Assembly (NCBI RefSeq): GCF_927798115.1
Contig: NZ_CAKMMG010000001.1
Span: 558,001-622,000, forward strand
From: Paenibacillus auburnensis
GTDB taxonomy: Bacteria > Bacillota > Bacilli > Paenibacillales > Paenibacillaceae
Direction of reading: 5' to 3'
DNA: 64,000 nucleotides
Shown here piece after piece: positions 32,552 to 40,177 of this stretch. Under the pieces are notes generated by a model. It saw nothing but the letters and a program-made list of their open reading frames with translations. It had not been told where the DNA came from and made no database searches. Position numbers and translations under genes: made by a program. Positions within the stretch are counted from its first letter, which is position 1; the number at the start of each line of letters is the position of its first letter.

Positions 32552-34264
32552 GTGCGAAAAGGGTTAGTCTTGGTAATAATCTGCAGTCTGCTGTTTCTTG
32601 GAGGAATGTGGGATTTACCGGTGGTGCATGGTGCTGAAGATAAAGTAGGCGTCACCGTCAACTTCGAACCCCTAAAGGTTCCGGCTGGAATTACCCCTTT
32701 TGTAAACAGCTCGGTGGTTATGGTGCCTGTCCGTCCAGTAGGAGAAGCGCTAGGTTACGAGGTCATTTACATAAAAGAACAGAACAGCCTGCAATTGAAG
32801 GGGAATGGACGTGAGGGTGTAATTAGGCTGGGAGAAGGTACGCTTGTCCTAGGCGGGAAGGAAAGGCTTGCCATCGACGGCAAGGCTATGATTAAGAACA
32901 ACCGTATATATGTACCGTTATCTTTCTTTGGAGCGCTGGTATTAATTACCGCATATGACGCTGTTTCGCTCCAAGCAGCCGTAAGCACGCCGCAGAAATA
33001 CGCAGACAACGTAGTACTGTTGTTGAATTCAGGCCAGTTTGAGGAACTTTGGCAGGATTTGTTCGGTGCAGAGCTTAAAAAACTGGTTCCAGTCTCTGCA
33101 CTTCAGTCGGGTTGGGCGAGTCTGGAGGGTCCATATGGTACCTTTGTTCAGTTGGACTCGGCTACTGCCACACAAGTTAACGGACAAACCGTTATTCAGG
33201 CTAAGGTGGAATTCTCCAAAGGCAATTTAAACATGATTATCACTGTGGACAATAATGCCCGGTTAACCGGCTTAAGGTTTACACCTGCTGCTGAACCCTT
33301 TGTGGAGCGGGAGCTTCCGGAAGGCTTAACCGAAGAGACGGTAGTAGTTGGCGAAGGTACTGCACATCCGTTAAAAGGAGTTCTGACACTTCCTGAGCAT
33401 TCGTCTGGCCGGCTTCCGTCTGTAGTGCTAGTTCATGGATCAGGTTCAACCGATCTTGACGAAACAGCATTCGCTTATAAGCCCTTTCGTGACATCTCCT
33501 GGGGATTAGCGCAGCAAGGGATTGCTGTCCTGCGGTATGACAAGCGTTCGTACGTTTATCCAAAAGATTTTATAGGAGATATGGCAGCAAGCTTTACTGT
33601 AAAAGAAGAAACGGTAGACGATGCCATACTCGCGGCCAAGCTGCTGAAGTCGGATAAACGGCTGGACCCGGAGCATGTGTATTTGGCCGGACATAGCCTT
33701 GGAGGGATGCTGGCTCCGAGAATCGATGCGGACGGCGGTGATTTTGCCGGATTAATACTGCTGGCAGGATCTCCGCGGAAGCTATGGGAAATTGTCTATG
33801 ATCAGAACATGAATGTTATCCATACGCTAGACGATAGTAATCCGCTCAAAGCTCAAACGGTCTCGGCAATGGACGGTGAACTTATGAAAGCTAAGGCATT
33901 GTCCTCATTAACCGCTGAACAGGCCAAGCAGGCACCGGCTGTGTTTGGAATCCCGGCTTATTATCTGCAGGAAATGCAGCAGCATGATACGGCGGAGCTG
34001 GCCCGAAAGCTTTCCAAGCCCGTACTCGTCATGCAAGGAGCAGATGATTTTCAAATATTTGCCGGTACAGACTTTCCTTTGTGGAAAGAAGTCCTCAAGA
34101 ATAATGCTGCGGCAGAGTTTAAGCTGTACCCTGGGTTGAATCACTTTTTTGTCAATTATGACGGGGCCGGAGCCGGAACAACTGAAGAGTATAATGTACC
34201 GGGCACATTGGACCCTCAGGTCATTATGGATATGGGAATATGGATCAAAGCACAATACTATTGA
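32552..34264 (+). CDS. Secreted alpha/beta hydrolase with copper-amine-oxidase N-domain
   Basis: The start chosen is GTG at 32552, 11 bases after GGTGAGGAG. The 570-residue protein has a signal peptide (residues about 1-28), a copper amine oxidase-like N-terminal domain (residues about 35-125, VPVRPVGEALGYEV and RIYVPLSFFGALV), a DUF3887-like region (about 130-235) and an alpha/beta hydrolase domain. The last has SVVLVHGSGSTD, the nucleophile elbow LAGHSLGGMLAP, and a late NHFFVNYDG. The enzyme should sit outside the cell; the substrate is unknown. The signal peptide lacks a lipobox. Confidence 0.8.
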   Translation: MRKGLVLVIICSLLFLGGMWDLPVVHGAEDKVGVTVNFEPLKVPAGITPFVNSSVVMVPVRPVGEALGYEVIYIKEQNSLQLKGNGREGVIRLGEGTLVLGGKERLAIDGKAMIKNNRIYVPLSFFGALVLITAYDAVSLQAAVSTPQKYADNVVLLLNSGQFEELWQDLFGAELKKLVPVSALQSGWASLEGPYGTFVQLDSATATQVNGQTVIQAKVEFSKGNLNMIITVDNNARLTGLRFTPAAEPFVERELPEGLTEETVVVGEGTAHPLKGVLTLPEHSSGRLPSVVLVHGSGSTDLDETAFAYKPFRDISWGLAQQGIAVLRYDKRSYVYPKDFIGDMAASFTVKEETVDDAILAAKLLKSDKRLDPEHVYLAGHSLGGMLAPRIDADGGDFAGLILLAGSPRKLWEIVYDQNMNVIHTLDDSNPLKAQTVSAMDGELMKAKALSSLTAEQAKQAPAVFGIPAYYLQEMQQHDTAELARKLSKPVLVMQGADDFQIFAGTDFPLWKEVLKNNAAAEFKLYPGLNHFFVNYDGAGAGTTEEYNVPGTLDPQVIMDMGIWIKAQYY

Positions 34265-34291
34265 GACTTTAAGTTCATATTGAAGTAACGG

Positions 34292-34318
34292 CCGTCCCTA
34301 TAGGGACGGTTTTTTTTG
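34292..34318 (+). terminator. Rho-independent terminator
   Basis: CCGTCCCTA TAGGGACGG is a perfect palindrome followed by nine T residues. Confidence 0.9.
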
Positions 34319-34475
34319 TGTTGATTAGAACAAGAAATTGGTGACTCGTAGAGTTGAACTAAAGGATGCAATATGGCACCAGCCGTATGAAAAAACAGAT
34401 ATTTTAGCTATACGGATGTAAGTCAAAAGCTATATAATTAAGCCTGTGAATGAATAAGTAGCCGGGCGGTGTTGT

Positions 34476-35105
34476 GTGTTGTCGTGGGATATTGCAGGAT
34501 TTATGTTTTTCTCAACGATTGAAACGGTATCATTATATTATTTGATCATGACACTCTTCCGGTTTAAATGGAGGGCGTACCTCTGGCCTGCTATGTTTAT
34601 TATTTTGATCAATAATCTGCAAAGCTATCTGCTGAGAAATGAACTCGATCTGGCCAATATTTCACCTCTCATCACAATTATGGTCTTTATATTCTTTTTT
34701 GCTGCAGTTGTCAGGATGCCGTTTGTTTTTTCAGTTATTGCAACGATTTCCGGATATGTGATTTTTGCCGTTATCCAGTCAGCACTGGTGTTGCTTATGT
34801 TCGGTTCCCTTTCGCAGGTGGAGAATCACACAATCAACGGGTACATCCTGCAGACAGCATCTGCTGCTGTAGTGTTCGCAGTCTTCTGGTTCGCATATCG
34901 TAAGGGCAAGGGCTTTACCTTTGATATGGAAAAACTGAGATTTAAGCTGGAAGATATTGTACTGACTGTGTTGATCATTATTTTTCTGATCGGCATATCC
35001 GTGCTGCTGGTTTATAAAAACCTTTGGATCGATATTGCATTCTTCATCGTGATGTCCGCATTCCTGTTATATTATTCAACGAAAAAGGAGCGGGAGGATG
35101 CTTGA
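34476..35105 (+). CDS. Multi-pass membrane protein of an Agr-like locus; receptor-like domain without a kinase
   Basis: The 209-residue protein starts at GTG and has about six to seven hydrophobic segments (residues about 8-27, 35-53, 62-80, 82-110, 124-140, 158-178, 182-200) and a short basic/acidic tail (STKKEREDA). No histidine kinase motif follows: the gene stops and overlaps agrB by 8 bases, so it is not simply cut by a frameshift. Size and topology resemble the N-terminal sensor part of AgrC-type receptors, which is an inference from topology and position. It could be the peptide receptor or an accessory protein. Confidence 0.65.
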   Translation: MLSWDIAGFMFFSTIETVSLYYLIMTLFRFKWRAYLWPAMFIILINNLQSYLLRNELDLANISPLITIMVFIFFFAAVVRMPFVFSVIATISGYVIFAVIQSALVLLMFGSLSQVENHTINGYILQTASAAVVFAVFWFAYRKGKGFTFDMEKLRFKLEDIVLTVLIIIFLIGISVLLVYKNLWIDIAFFIVMSAFLLYYSTKKEREDA

Positions 35106-35658
35106 GAACCTGGCAGGATGGATCGCGGCAAGAATCAAAAATGTCGTCCCTGAACATCCGGCATCCTTTGCAGTCCTGAAATTTGCTGTAGCGATTATTC
35201 TCAACGTGGTACTTGTAATAGGATGTACGTTATTGATATCAGTGATTATAGGTAAAACGGCAGAAGCCGTATTAATTCTGATCTCCTTCGCGCTGCTTCG
35301 GCAAGTCTCGGGCGGGGTGCATCTTCAATCAGGACTTGGCTGCGTACTGTTTACAACGGCTTTGTTTACAGCTTTATCCTATGTGCAGGCGGATATTCTG
35401 TATGTTCAGCTAATGAACAGTCTGAGTCTGCTGCTTGTTCTGTTGATTGCACCTATCGGAATGGACATGCAGACGAGAATACCCGCGAAGCACTGGCCAA
35501 AGCTGAAATTTATCGCAGCCGCACTTGTAGTTACGAATCTCTTTATTGCATCTCCGGTTATTGCGGCCAGTTTTATGGCCCAGGCTGTGAGTTTAGTAAT
35601 CGTATGGAAAAAGGGGAGCGGAAGTCATAGGAACATTTCAGCGCAAAGCCGTTTATAA
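35098..35658 (+). CDS. agrB: AgrB-type autoinducer-processing membrane endopeptidase
   Basis: The 186-residue protein has the AgrB core LLRQVSGGVHLQSGLGC. The catalytic pair is His75 and Cys82, seven residues apart, as in staphylococcal AgrB (H77, C84). About five hydrophobic segments surround it. AgrB cuts the C-terminal tail of the AgrD pro-peptide and closes the ring. It overlaps the upstream membrane gene by 8 bases. The agrD-type frame begins inside its last codons, so the three are translationally coupled. AgrB enzymes usually process cysteine-containing peptides; here the substrate appears to carry serine. Confidence 0.85.
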   Translation: MLENLAGWIAARIKNVVPEHPASFAVLKFAVAIILNVVLVIGCTLLISVIIGKTAEAVLILISFALLRQVSGGVHLQSGLGCVLFTTALFTALSYVQADILYVQLMNSLSLLLVLLIAPIGMDMQTRIPAKHWPKLKFIAAALVVTNLFIASPVIAASFMAQAVSLVIVWKKGSGSHRNISAQSRL

Positions 35659-35761
35659 ACTGGCGTCGGTTTTAGCCTTCCTGGCTGTTTTAGTAGTAGA
35701 TGCTGTTCCTAGTGTTCTTTTTGTACATCAGCCGGAGGTTCCGGAGGAATTATTGAAATAG
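35627..35761 (+). CDS. agrD: AgrD-type cyclic lactone autoinducer pro-peptide with serine at the ring position
   Basis: The frame codes for 44 residues: a basic amphipathic leader (QRKAVYKLASVLAFLAVLVV), a core PSVLFV and an acidic tail HQPEVPEELLK. This is the AgrD plan of leader, ring and recognition tail. The tail motif PEVPEEL fits the family. The ring would be Ser29 plus VLFV, a lactone of five residues, instead of the usual cysteine thiolactone. The only plausible start is ATA at 35627, 9 bases after AAGGGGAG; no ATG, GTG or TTG exists in frame before the core. It overlaps agrB by 32 bases and has fewer than 60 codons, so automatic callers can miss it. Confidence 0.72.
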   Translation: MGTFQRKAVYKLASVLAFLAVLVVDAVPSVLFVHQPEVPEELLK

Positions 35762-35778
35762 TATTGGAGTTGGTCATC

Positions 35779-36174
35779 TTGAGTAGCATATCTGTGACCC
35801 GTGATGTGAAAGGTAACAGCGGATTGTCCGCACTCGATATTACCGAAATTACATACATGGAATTCGAAAGAAATCTATATAGAATCGTAGTCCACACAAA
35901 GGATGAAGTATTTTATACAGTCGGCACGCTGAAATATTGGGTAACGACACTTACAAGTTCAGGCTACAATTTTGTCCTGGCAGACCGCAATACCCTGATT
36001 AATGTCTCCAACATCATTCAGCTCGACAAAACCTTCCATGTCGCTTATTTCGGGGAGAATCTGAAGGGAATAGAGCAGAAGTGTTTTCTTTCGGAAAAAG
36101 GCTATAAAGAAGTCGTCAAAGACGTTAAAATCTCGCAGCCGCATATCCAATTTATTGAACTGCCTTTGTGGTAG
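35779..36174 (+). CDS. LytTR-domain DNA-binding protein without a receiver domain
   Basis: The start is TTG at 35779, 9 bases after TTGGAG; an earlier TTG at 35764 is possible. The 131-residue protein is a LytTR domain: ITYMEFERNLYRIVVHTKDEVFY at its start, then VLADRNTLINVSNIIQLDKT, the usual DNA-reading segment (here R and N in the place of the common R-S/N-x-x-I/V pattern). No phosphoacceptor aspartate domain precedes it. AgrA normally is a receiver plus LytTR. So this protein would be controlled in some other way, perhaps by contact with a membrane protein of the locus. Confidence 0.8.
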   Translation: MSSISVTRDVKGNSGLSALDITEITYMEFERNLYRIVVHTKDEVFYTVGTLKYWVTTLTSSGYNFVLADRNTLINVSNIIQLDKTFHVAYFGENLKGIEQKCFLSEKGYKEVVKDVKISQPHIQFIELPLW

Positions 36175-36199
36175 TTCTTTTTTTATGAGCAGGAAAATA

Positions 36200-36228
36200 T
36201 TGCATACCCGGGAACGATTCATTATACT
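36200..36228 (+). promoter_or_regulatory. Promoter of the copper-amine-oxidase-domain gene
   Basis: TTGCAT (36200-36205) and TATACT (36223-36228) with a 17-base spacer. It lies between the LytTR gene and the secreted protein gene, a place suited to control by the LytTR protein. Confidence 0.6.
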
Positions 36229-36277
36229 CCCAATATAGGAATTTAAAATTTTATATATGCGGAGGGGAATTCACAAA

Positions 36278-36949
36278 GTGAAAAAGAAAATGATTGCTGC
36301 GTTTACTGCTTTTGCTGTGCTCGGGGGAATGGGAGCCGGAGTTGTAGCCGGTGCCAACCTTCAGGAGATCAAAGCGTTCCTGAATCCAAGTATGAAATTT
36401 AAACTCAATGGTCAGCCCGTTCAGCTTAAGAACAGCAGCGGTGCAGTGGTAGCCCCGATTACTTATAACAATACCACTTACTTACCAGTCAGAGCTGTAT
36501 CTGACCTGCTAGGGGTTGCCGTTAAATTCGATCCAGCCGCCAATACTATACTCTTAGGGGAACAACTCGAAGGCGTTTCCATTGCCGCCGGCTTTGATTC
36601 TTCTTATCACACTAAAGACCCGGACAAAACGGTTTATCTGGACAAGGATTATAAAGATGTCCATTTCGACAATGGCAGCGGAACACGGGGCAGCTCCTTC
36701 ATGCTCTACCCTAAAAATAAATACCAGAAGCTGTACATTCAGGTTGCGGCAATCGGCGGCGATATTAAAGACTTCACCATACAGGATAGTGATACGGACA
36801 CTGTGCTCAAAAAGCAGAACATTACTGCTGAGCAAGGACTTGTAACCATAGAAGCAGATATTGCAGGAGTAGATTCAATTTATGTAACCGGGCAAGTTGA
36901 AGACGGCGCGGCCATGTTCATTCCATTGACTACTTCGTATTATAAATAA
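36278..36949 (+). CDS. Secreted protein with copper-amine-oxidase N-terminal domain
   Basis: The start is GTG at 36278, after GGAGGGG. The 223-residue protein has a signal peptide (residues about 1-25), then a copper amine oxidase-like N-domain (MKFKLNGQPVQLKNSSG, ITYNNTTYLPVRAVSDLLGV), and a C-terminal beta domain (residues about 105-223) resembling NPCBM-type modules by its GFDSSYHTKDPD and VYLDKDY features. It is probably a cell-surface protein of unknown ligand. It has its own promoter directly after the Agr-like locus and may be one of its outputs. Confidence 0.75.
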   Translation: MKKKMIAAFTAFAVLGGMGAGVVAGANLQEIKAFLNPSMKFKLNGQPVQLKNSSGAVVAPITYNNTTYLPVRAVSDLLGVAVKFDPAANTILLGEQLEGVSIAAGFDSSYHTKDPDKTVYLDKDYKDVHFDNGSGTRGSSFMLYPKNKYQKLYIQVAAIGGDIKDFTIQDSDTDTVLKKQNITAEQGLVTIEADIAGVDSIYVTGQVEDGAAMFIPLTTSYYK

Positions 36950-37081
36950 AGGGCAATAGAAATGTTCATAAAATAACAAGAGTATTTGAGGGCACCTCTT
37001 AAAGTCATCATTGGGATAAGCGTGGTTTATCCGGTGGAGATTTTAGGGGGTGTTTTGATTTATAGAAAGGATGTGGAGTTT

Positions 37082-37420
37082 GTGTTTTACAGGAGAAAGA
37101 TTTATATCGTTAAAAATGAATTTGTTGATATCTTTAATATGCATTTTAATCAGAATAACCTGCCTAATCAAATGAAACATGGTGCCCGCCTAGTAGGAAG
37201 ATGGATGGTCCCAACTACAGCTATGACTACCGAAATTTTTGCTGTTTGGGAATACGAGAGTTATGAAAAATATAAAGAAATAGAAGGAAAAGTCCGCGCT
37301 GACAGTGATCATGTTACAAGAGTATGTGCTTGGTATGAAAAAAACGGCGGCAGGGATTTCGTGCATAAGGAGTATATATTAGAAGTGAAAAATGAGCAGA
37401 TCATCTCAACTATAATTTAG
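37082..37420 (+). CDS. NIPSNAP-family protein
   Basis: The start is uncertain: GTG at 37082 gives MFYRRKIYIVKNEF, the usual opening of NIPSNAP proteins, but TTG at 37055 after AGGGGG also fits a ribosome site. From 37082 the product has 112 residues with FNMHFNQNNLPNQMKHGARL and the WEYESYEKYKEIEGKV pattern of the ferredoxin-like NIPSNAP fold. Its function is unknown; relatives bind small ligands or act as dimeric alpha/beta barrels. Confidence 0.65.
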   Translation: MFYRRKIYIVKNEFVDIFNMHFNQNNLPNQMKHGARLVGRWMVPTTAMTTEIFAVWEYESYEKYKEIEGKVRADSDHVTRVCAWYEKNGGRDFVHKEYILEVKNEQIISTII

Positions 37421-37437
37421 CATTAACACACAAAATC

Positions 37438-37463
37438 GAGGCCCTATTTCTAGGGCCTCTTTC
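37438..37463 (+). terminator. Rho-independent terminator
   Basis: GAGGCCCTA TTTC TAGGGCCTC TTT, a perfect 9-bp stem, 18 bases after the stop. Confidence 0.8.
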
Positions 37464-37721
37464 ATGGGAGAGGAGAAACCGGACGAAGAGCTTATGGGGA
37501 AACGTAAGCCTGCTCCGCGGTTGTCTACGACATTTTGCAATGCCGATAGTTACATGTTGTCCCGGAATGAACGTTCTTATACATCGAAGCTGAAAAATAT
37601 CTGCACCTCTAAAATGACACATCCAGACAAACTTTTTATTTAACCGGACAATTGTGGTACTATAGGCTTGGACTTATGCCCTAACCGGCGTAATAAACAG
37701 AGACATAGAGCAGGTGAATCG

Positions 37722-38330
37722 GTGAGAGTTGTATCGGGAAGTGCAAAGGGGAGACCCTTGAAGAGTGTTCCGGGCAGCGGAACACGTCCTACGACCGACA
37801 AGGTGAAGGAAGCAGTATTCAGCATGATCGGCCCGTATTTCGAGGGGGGAACAGCGCTGGATTTATTTGCCGGCACAGGAGGCCTTGGGATCGAAGCGCT
37901 GAGCAGAGGGATGGACCGTGCGGTTTTTGTGGATATGGAGCAGAAGAGCATTGATACGGTGCGTTCCAATTTGAAGGCGGTCAAAATGGAAGACCAAGCG
38001 GAAGTGTACCGCAATGATGCCGGTAGAGCGCTTAGCGCGCTTGAAAAGCGGGGGCGTACCTTTGATCTTGTTTTCCTGGACCCGCCCTATCGGCTAAAGC
38101 ACGGGGATGAACTGATGCTGGCGATGGCCCAGAAAGGTTTACTTAAACCTGATGCAGTGATCGTGCTGGAACATGAATCGGGCTACGTCTATCCTGAGGA
38201 TATTCCAGGGTTCTATAGAACGCGGCAGGCTGTATACGGAGAGACGACGATCTCCATTTATCAGTATGAAGCTGCTCCGGGGGAAGCTGCCGGAAGTGGT
38301 AAGGAGGGTAATGATGAGTCTGCAAATTAG
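37722..38330 (+). CDS. rsmD: 16S rRNA (guanine-966-N2)-methyltransferase
   Basis: The start is GTG at 37722, giving MRVVSGSAKGRPLKSVPG, the usual RsmD opening. The 202-residue protein shows motif I LDLFAGTGGLGIEALSRG, which binds S-adenosylmethionine, and the catalytic FLDPPY motif for the exocyclic amine. It methylates G966 of 16S rRNA in the assembling small subunit. The coaD gene overlaps its end by 17 bases, as is usual in Bacillota, and the two should be translated together. Confidence 0.93.
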   Translation: MRVVSGSAKGRPLKSVPGSGTRPTTDKVKEAVFSMIGPYFEGGTALDLFAGTGGLGIEALSRGMDRAVFVDMEQKSIDTVRSNLKAVKMEDQAEVYRNDAGRALSALEKRGRTFDLVFLDPPYRLKHGDELMLAMAQKGLLKPDAVIVLEHESGYVYPEDIPGFYRTRQAVYGETTISIYQYEAAPGEAAGSGKEGNDESAN

Positions 38331-38832
38331 AAAAGAACGTGTCGCCATCTATCCGGGGAGCTTCGATCCGGTAACTATGGGACATATGGATATTATCCGG
38401 CGCGCAGCTAAACAGTTTGACAGACTGATTGTTACCGTACTCAATAATTTAAGCAAAAACCCGATGTTCTCGGTGGAGGAGCGCACGGAGCTGCTGCGGC
38501 AGGCTACGGCGGATATTCCGAATGTCGAGGTTGACAGCTTCCGTGATCTGCTGGTTAATTATCTCCGCCAGAAGAACGCCCAGGTGATCGTGCGCGGGAT
38601 TCGAACGGTCACCGATTTTGAGTATGAACTGCAGACCGCTTCAATTAATCATAGTCTTGATCCCGAAGTGGAGACCATATTCATGATGACGAACCCGAAA
38701 TATTCCTATCTTAGCTCGAGTGTAGTGAAAGAATTGGCTCACTTTGGTGCGAATGTTTCGGACTTTGTTGCGCCTGAGGTCGAACATGCTATGAAGCTCA
38801 AATTCAGCCAGCTGGACGCCCGGACGAAGTAA
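38314..38832 (+). CDS. coaD: Phosphopantetheine adenylyltransferase
   Basis: The start is the second of two ATG codons (38314), 5 bases after AAGGAGGG. The 172-residue protein begins with ERVAIYPGSFDPVTMGHMDI, which contains the nucleotidyltransferase HxGH-like motif (GHMD), and has the YSYLSSSVVKELA segment that closes the active site. It carries out the penultimate step of coenzyme A synthesis: 4'-phosphopantetheine plus ATP gives dephospho-CoA. It overlaps the converging ylbJ gene by 29 bases at its end. Confidence 0.95.
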   Translation: MSLQIRKERVAIYPGSFDPVTMGHMDIIRRAAKQFDRLIVTVLNNLSKNPMFSVEERTELLRQATADIPNVEVDSFRDLLVNYLRQKNAQVIVRGIRTVTDFEYELQTASINHSLDPEVETIFMMTNPKYSYLSSSVVKELAHFGANVSDFVAPEVEHAMKLKFSQLDARTK

Positions 38833-40024
38833 TAGCATATACCAGGGCAGACAACAGCAATAATAACAGCAGCAATATGGATTGCAGGCTCAGCAGCTGC
38901 GGAATCATGTTCCAGACGGTAAAAGGATTTAAGGTATCCGGAGTTACTGCTGCATCTGTATGGCTGATTACCGGCAGAACAACTGCACGGACGTTAAGCA
39001 GCGGCTTCCATAGCAGAAAGGTAAAGGCGAAAGCATACAAGCCATGCAGCAGCCGGACTGCGGCGTAGGGGATAAAGCGGGCCTTGGCTTGTTTAAGTGC
39101 TGTCAATGATTGGAGCTGTCCGCAAATTCCGCTCCACCCCAGCGCTGCAGACAGGAGAGCCAGGCTGGTTACACCTGCGGAACTAAAGACAAATGGTGCT
39201 GCGGCTTGTGAAGTCAGGGCATTTGCACCCAGATGGATCTCCAGAACACTGGCAGCTAGAGACTGCGGAAGCTGGGGAAATAAGGTAGCTGCTATATTGA
39301 TGACCACGGAGAACATAATCATATATCCGCCGACGACCATCAGATTCTGGACCGCAGAGGCCACAGCTTCGCCAAGCAGCTTACCGAAGCTGCGTCCATC
39401 CCGTTCACGGGCCTCTAAGATGGCCTGCTGAACACGTCTGGGTAGGGGGGGTGTAACGCGTGTGATGTCTTGCGCTACGATGTTCCTTCTACCTGCGAAG
39501 AGTGCAGCGGTGAATCCGGCAGCCAGGCCTGACAACCAGTGGATGGCAAGCAGGGTATAACCGGTGGCAGGGCTGTGCAGGAAGGCAACCCCCACTACAA
39601 TAACCAGAGTTACCGGGCTTGCAAAATGGGCAAGCGCGGCCAGCCGTCCGGCCTCCTTGTCTGATATACTGCCTTGCTTATGCAGCTGCTGCACTCCCCC
39701 TGCACCTGCGGGGAATCCTGCAGTCATGCCAAGTGCCAGTGTCCACCCTCCTGCTCCGGGCAGGCGGAACACCTTGGTCATTAACGGCTCCAGCAGGACG
39801 CCGAAGCCATGAACAAAGCCTGAAGCGGTCAGCATTTCCGATAAGATCAGGAAAGGCAGCAGTGCCGGGAAGATCAGCGTCCACCATAGCTTGAGGCCCT
39901 GAAGGGAAGCTGCGAAGGAGGACTCCGGTGCTGAGACGATGGCAACTGCCAGCAGAATGGCTGCAGCACCGGCCACGAAGGGTGCAGAGGCTGAAGTTAA
40001 GCGCCGTATTTTAACATTATTCAT
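38804..40024 (-). CDS. ylbJ: Sporulation integral membrane protein YlbJ
   Basis: The start is the ATG at 40024, after GAGGTGATG; ATG at 40033 is possible. The 406-residue protein has about nine hydrophobic segments and the nucleoside-transporter-like gate motifs WWTLIFPALLPFLILSEML and MTAGFPAGAGGVQQLHKQG. In Bacillus subtilis YlbJ is needed for late spore formation and is made under sigma-E. It is convergent with coaD and overlaps it by 29 bases. The next gene on the plus strand is ylbL, as in the usual order. Confidence 0.9.
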   Translation of the reverse strand: MNNVKIRRLTSASAPFVAGAAAILLAVAIVSAPESSFAASLQGLKLWWTLIFPALLPFLILSEMLTASGFVHGFGVLLEPLMTKVFRLPGAGGWTLALGMTAGFPAGAGGVQQLHKQGSISDKEAGRLAALAHFASPVTLVIVVGVAFLHSPATGYTLLAIHWLSGLAAGFTAALFAGRRNIVAQDITRVTPPLPRRVQQAILEARERDGRSFGKLLGEAVASAVQNLMVVGGYMIMFSVVINIAATLFPQLPQSLAASVLEIHLGANALTSQAAAPFVFSSAGVTSLALLSAALGWSGICGQLQSLTALKQAKARFIPYAAVRLLHGLYAFAFTFLLWKPLLNVRAVVLPVISHTDAAVTPDTLNPFTVWNMIPQLLSLQSILLLLLLLLSALVYAITSSGRPAG

Positions 40025-40177
40025 TATGAGCATCACCTCTTCATAACTTAGGACATGGGCTGAAGACTGTTATCAATTTATGCAGTGCAGACAACCATCA
40101 TGCCATAGCCGGAGAAGGTGCAGCTTCTGAAGTTCGTTTGAAGGAAGCATAGAGCCGCGGGAAAGAAGGGAAAAGCA

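Noticed and set aside
34476..35105. Treating the membrane protein as an AgrC gene cut by a frameshift
   Set aside because: The following sequence codes for AgrB in an overlapping frame with good motifs; there is no kinase sequence in any frame downstream.
36986..37081. N-terminal extension of the NIPSNAP gene
   Set aside because: The extension lacks a ribosome site and the family opening FYRRKIYIV starts after it; the TTG at 37055 is noted only as an alternative.
37464..37643. 59-codon frame from ATG 37464 to the promoter region of rsmD
   Set aside because: No ribosome site, starts in the T-run of a terminator, mixed composition without a motif. Kept only as a possibility.
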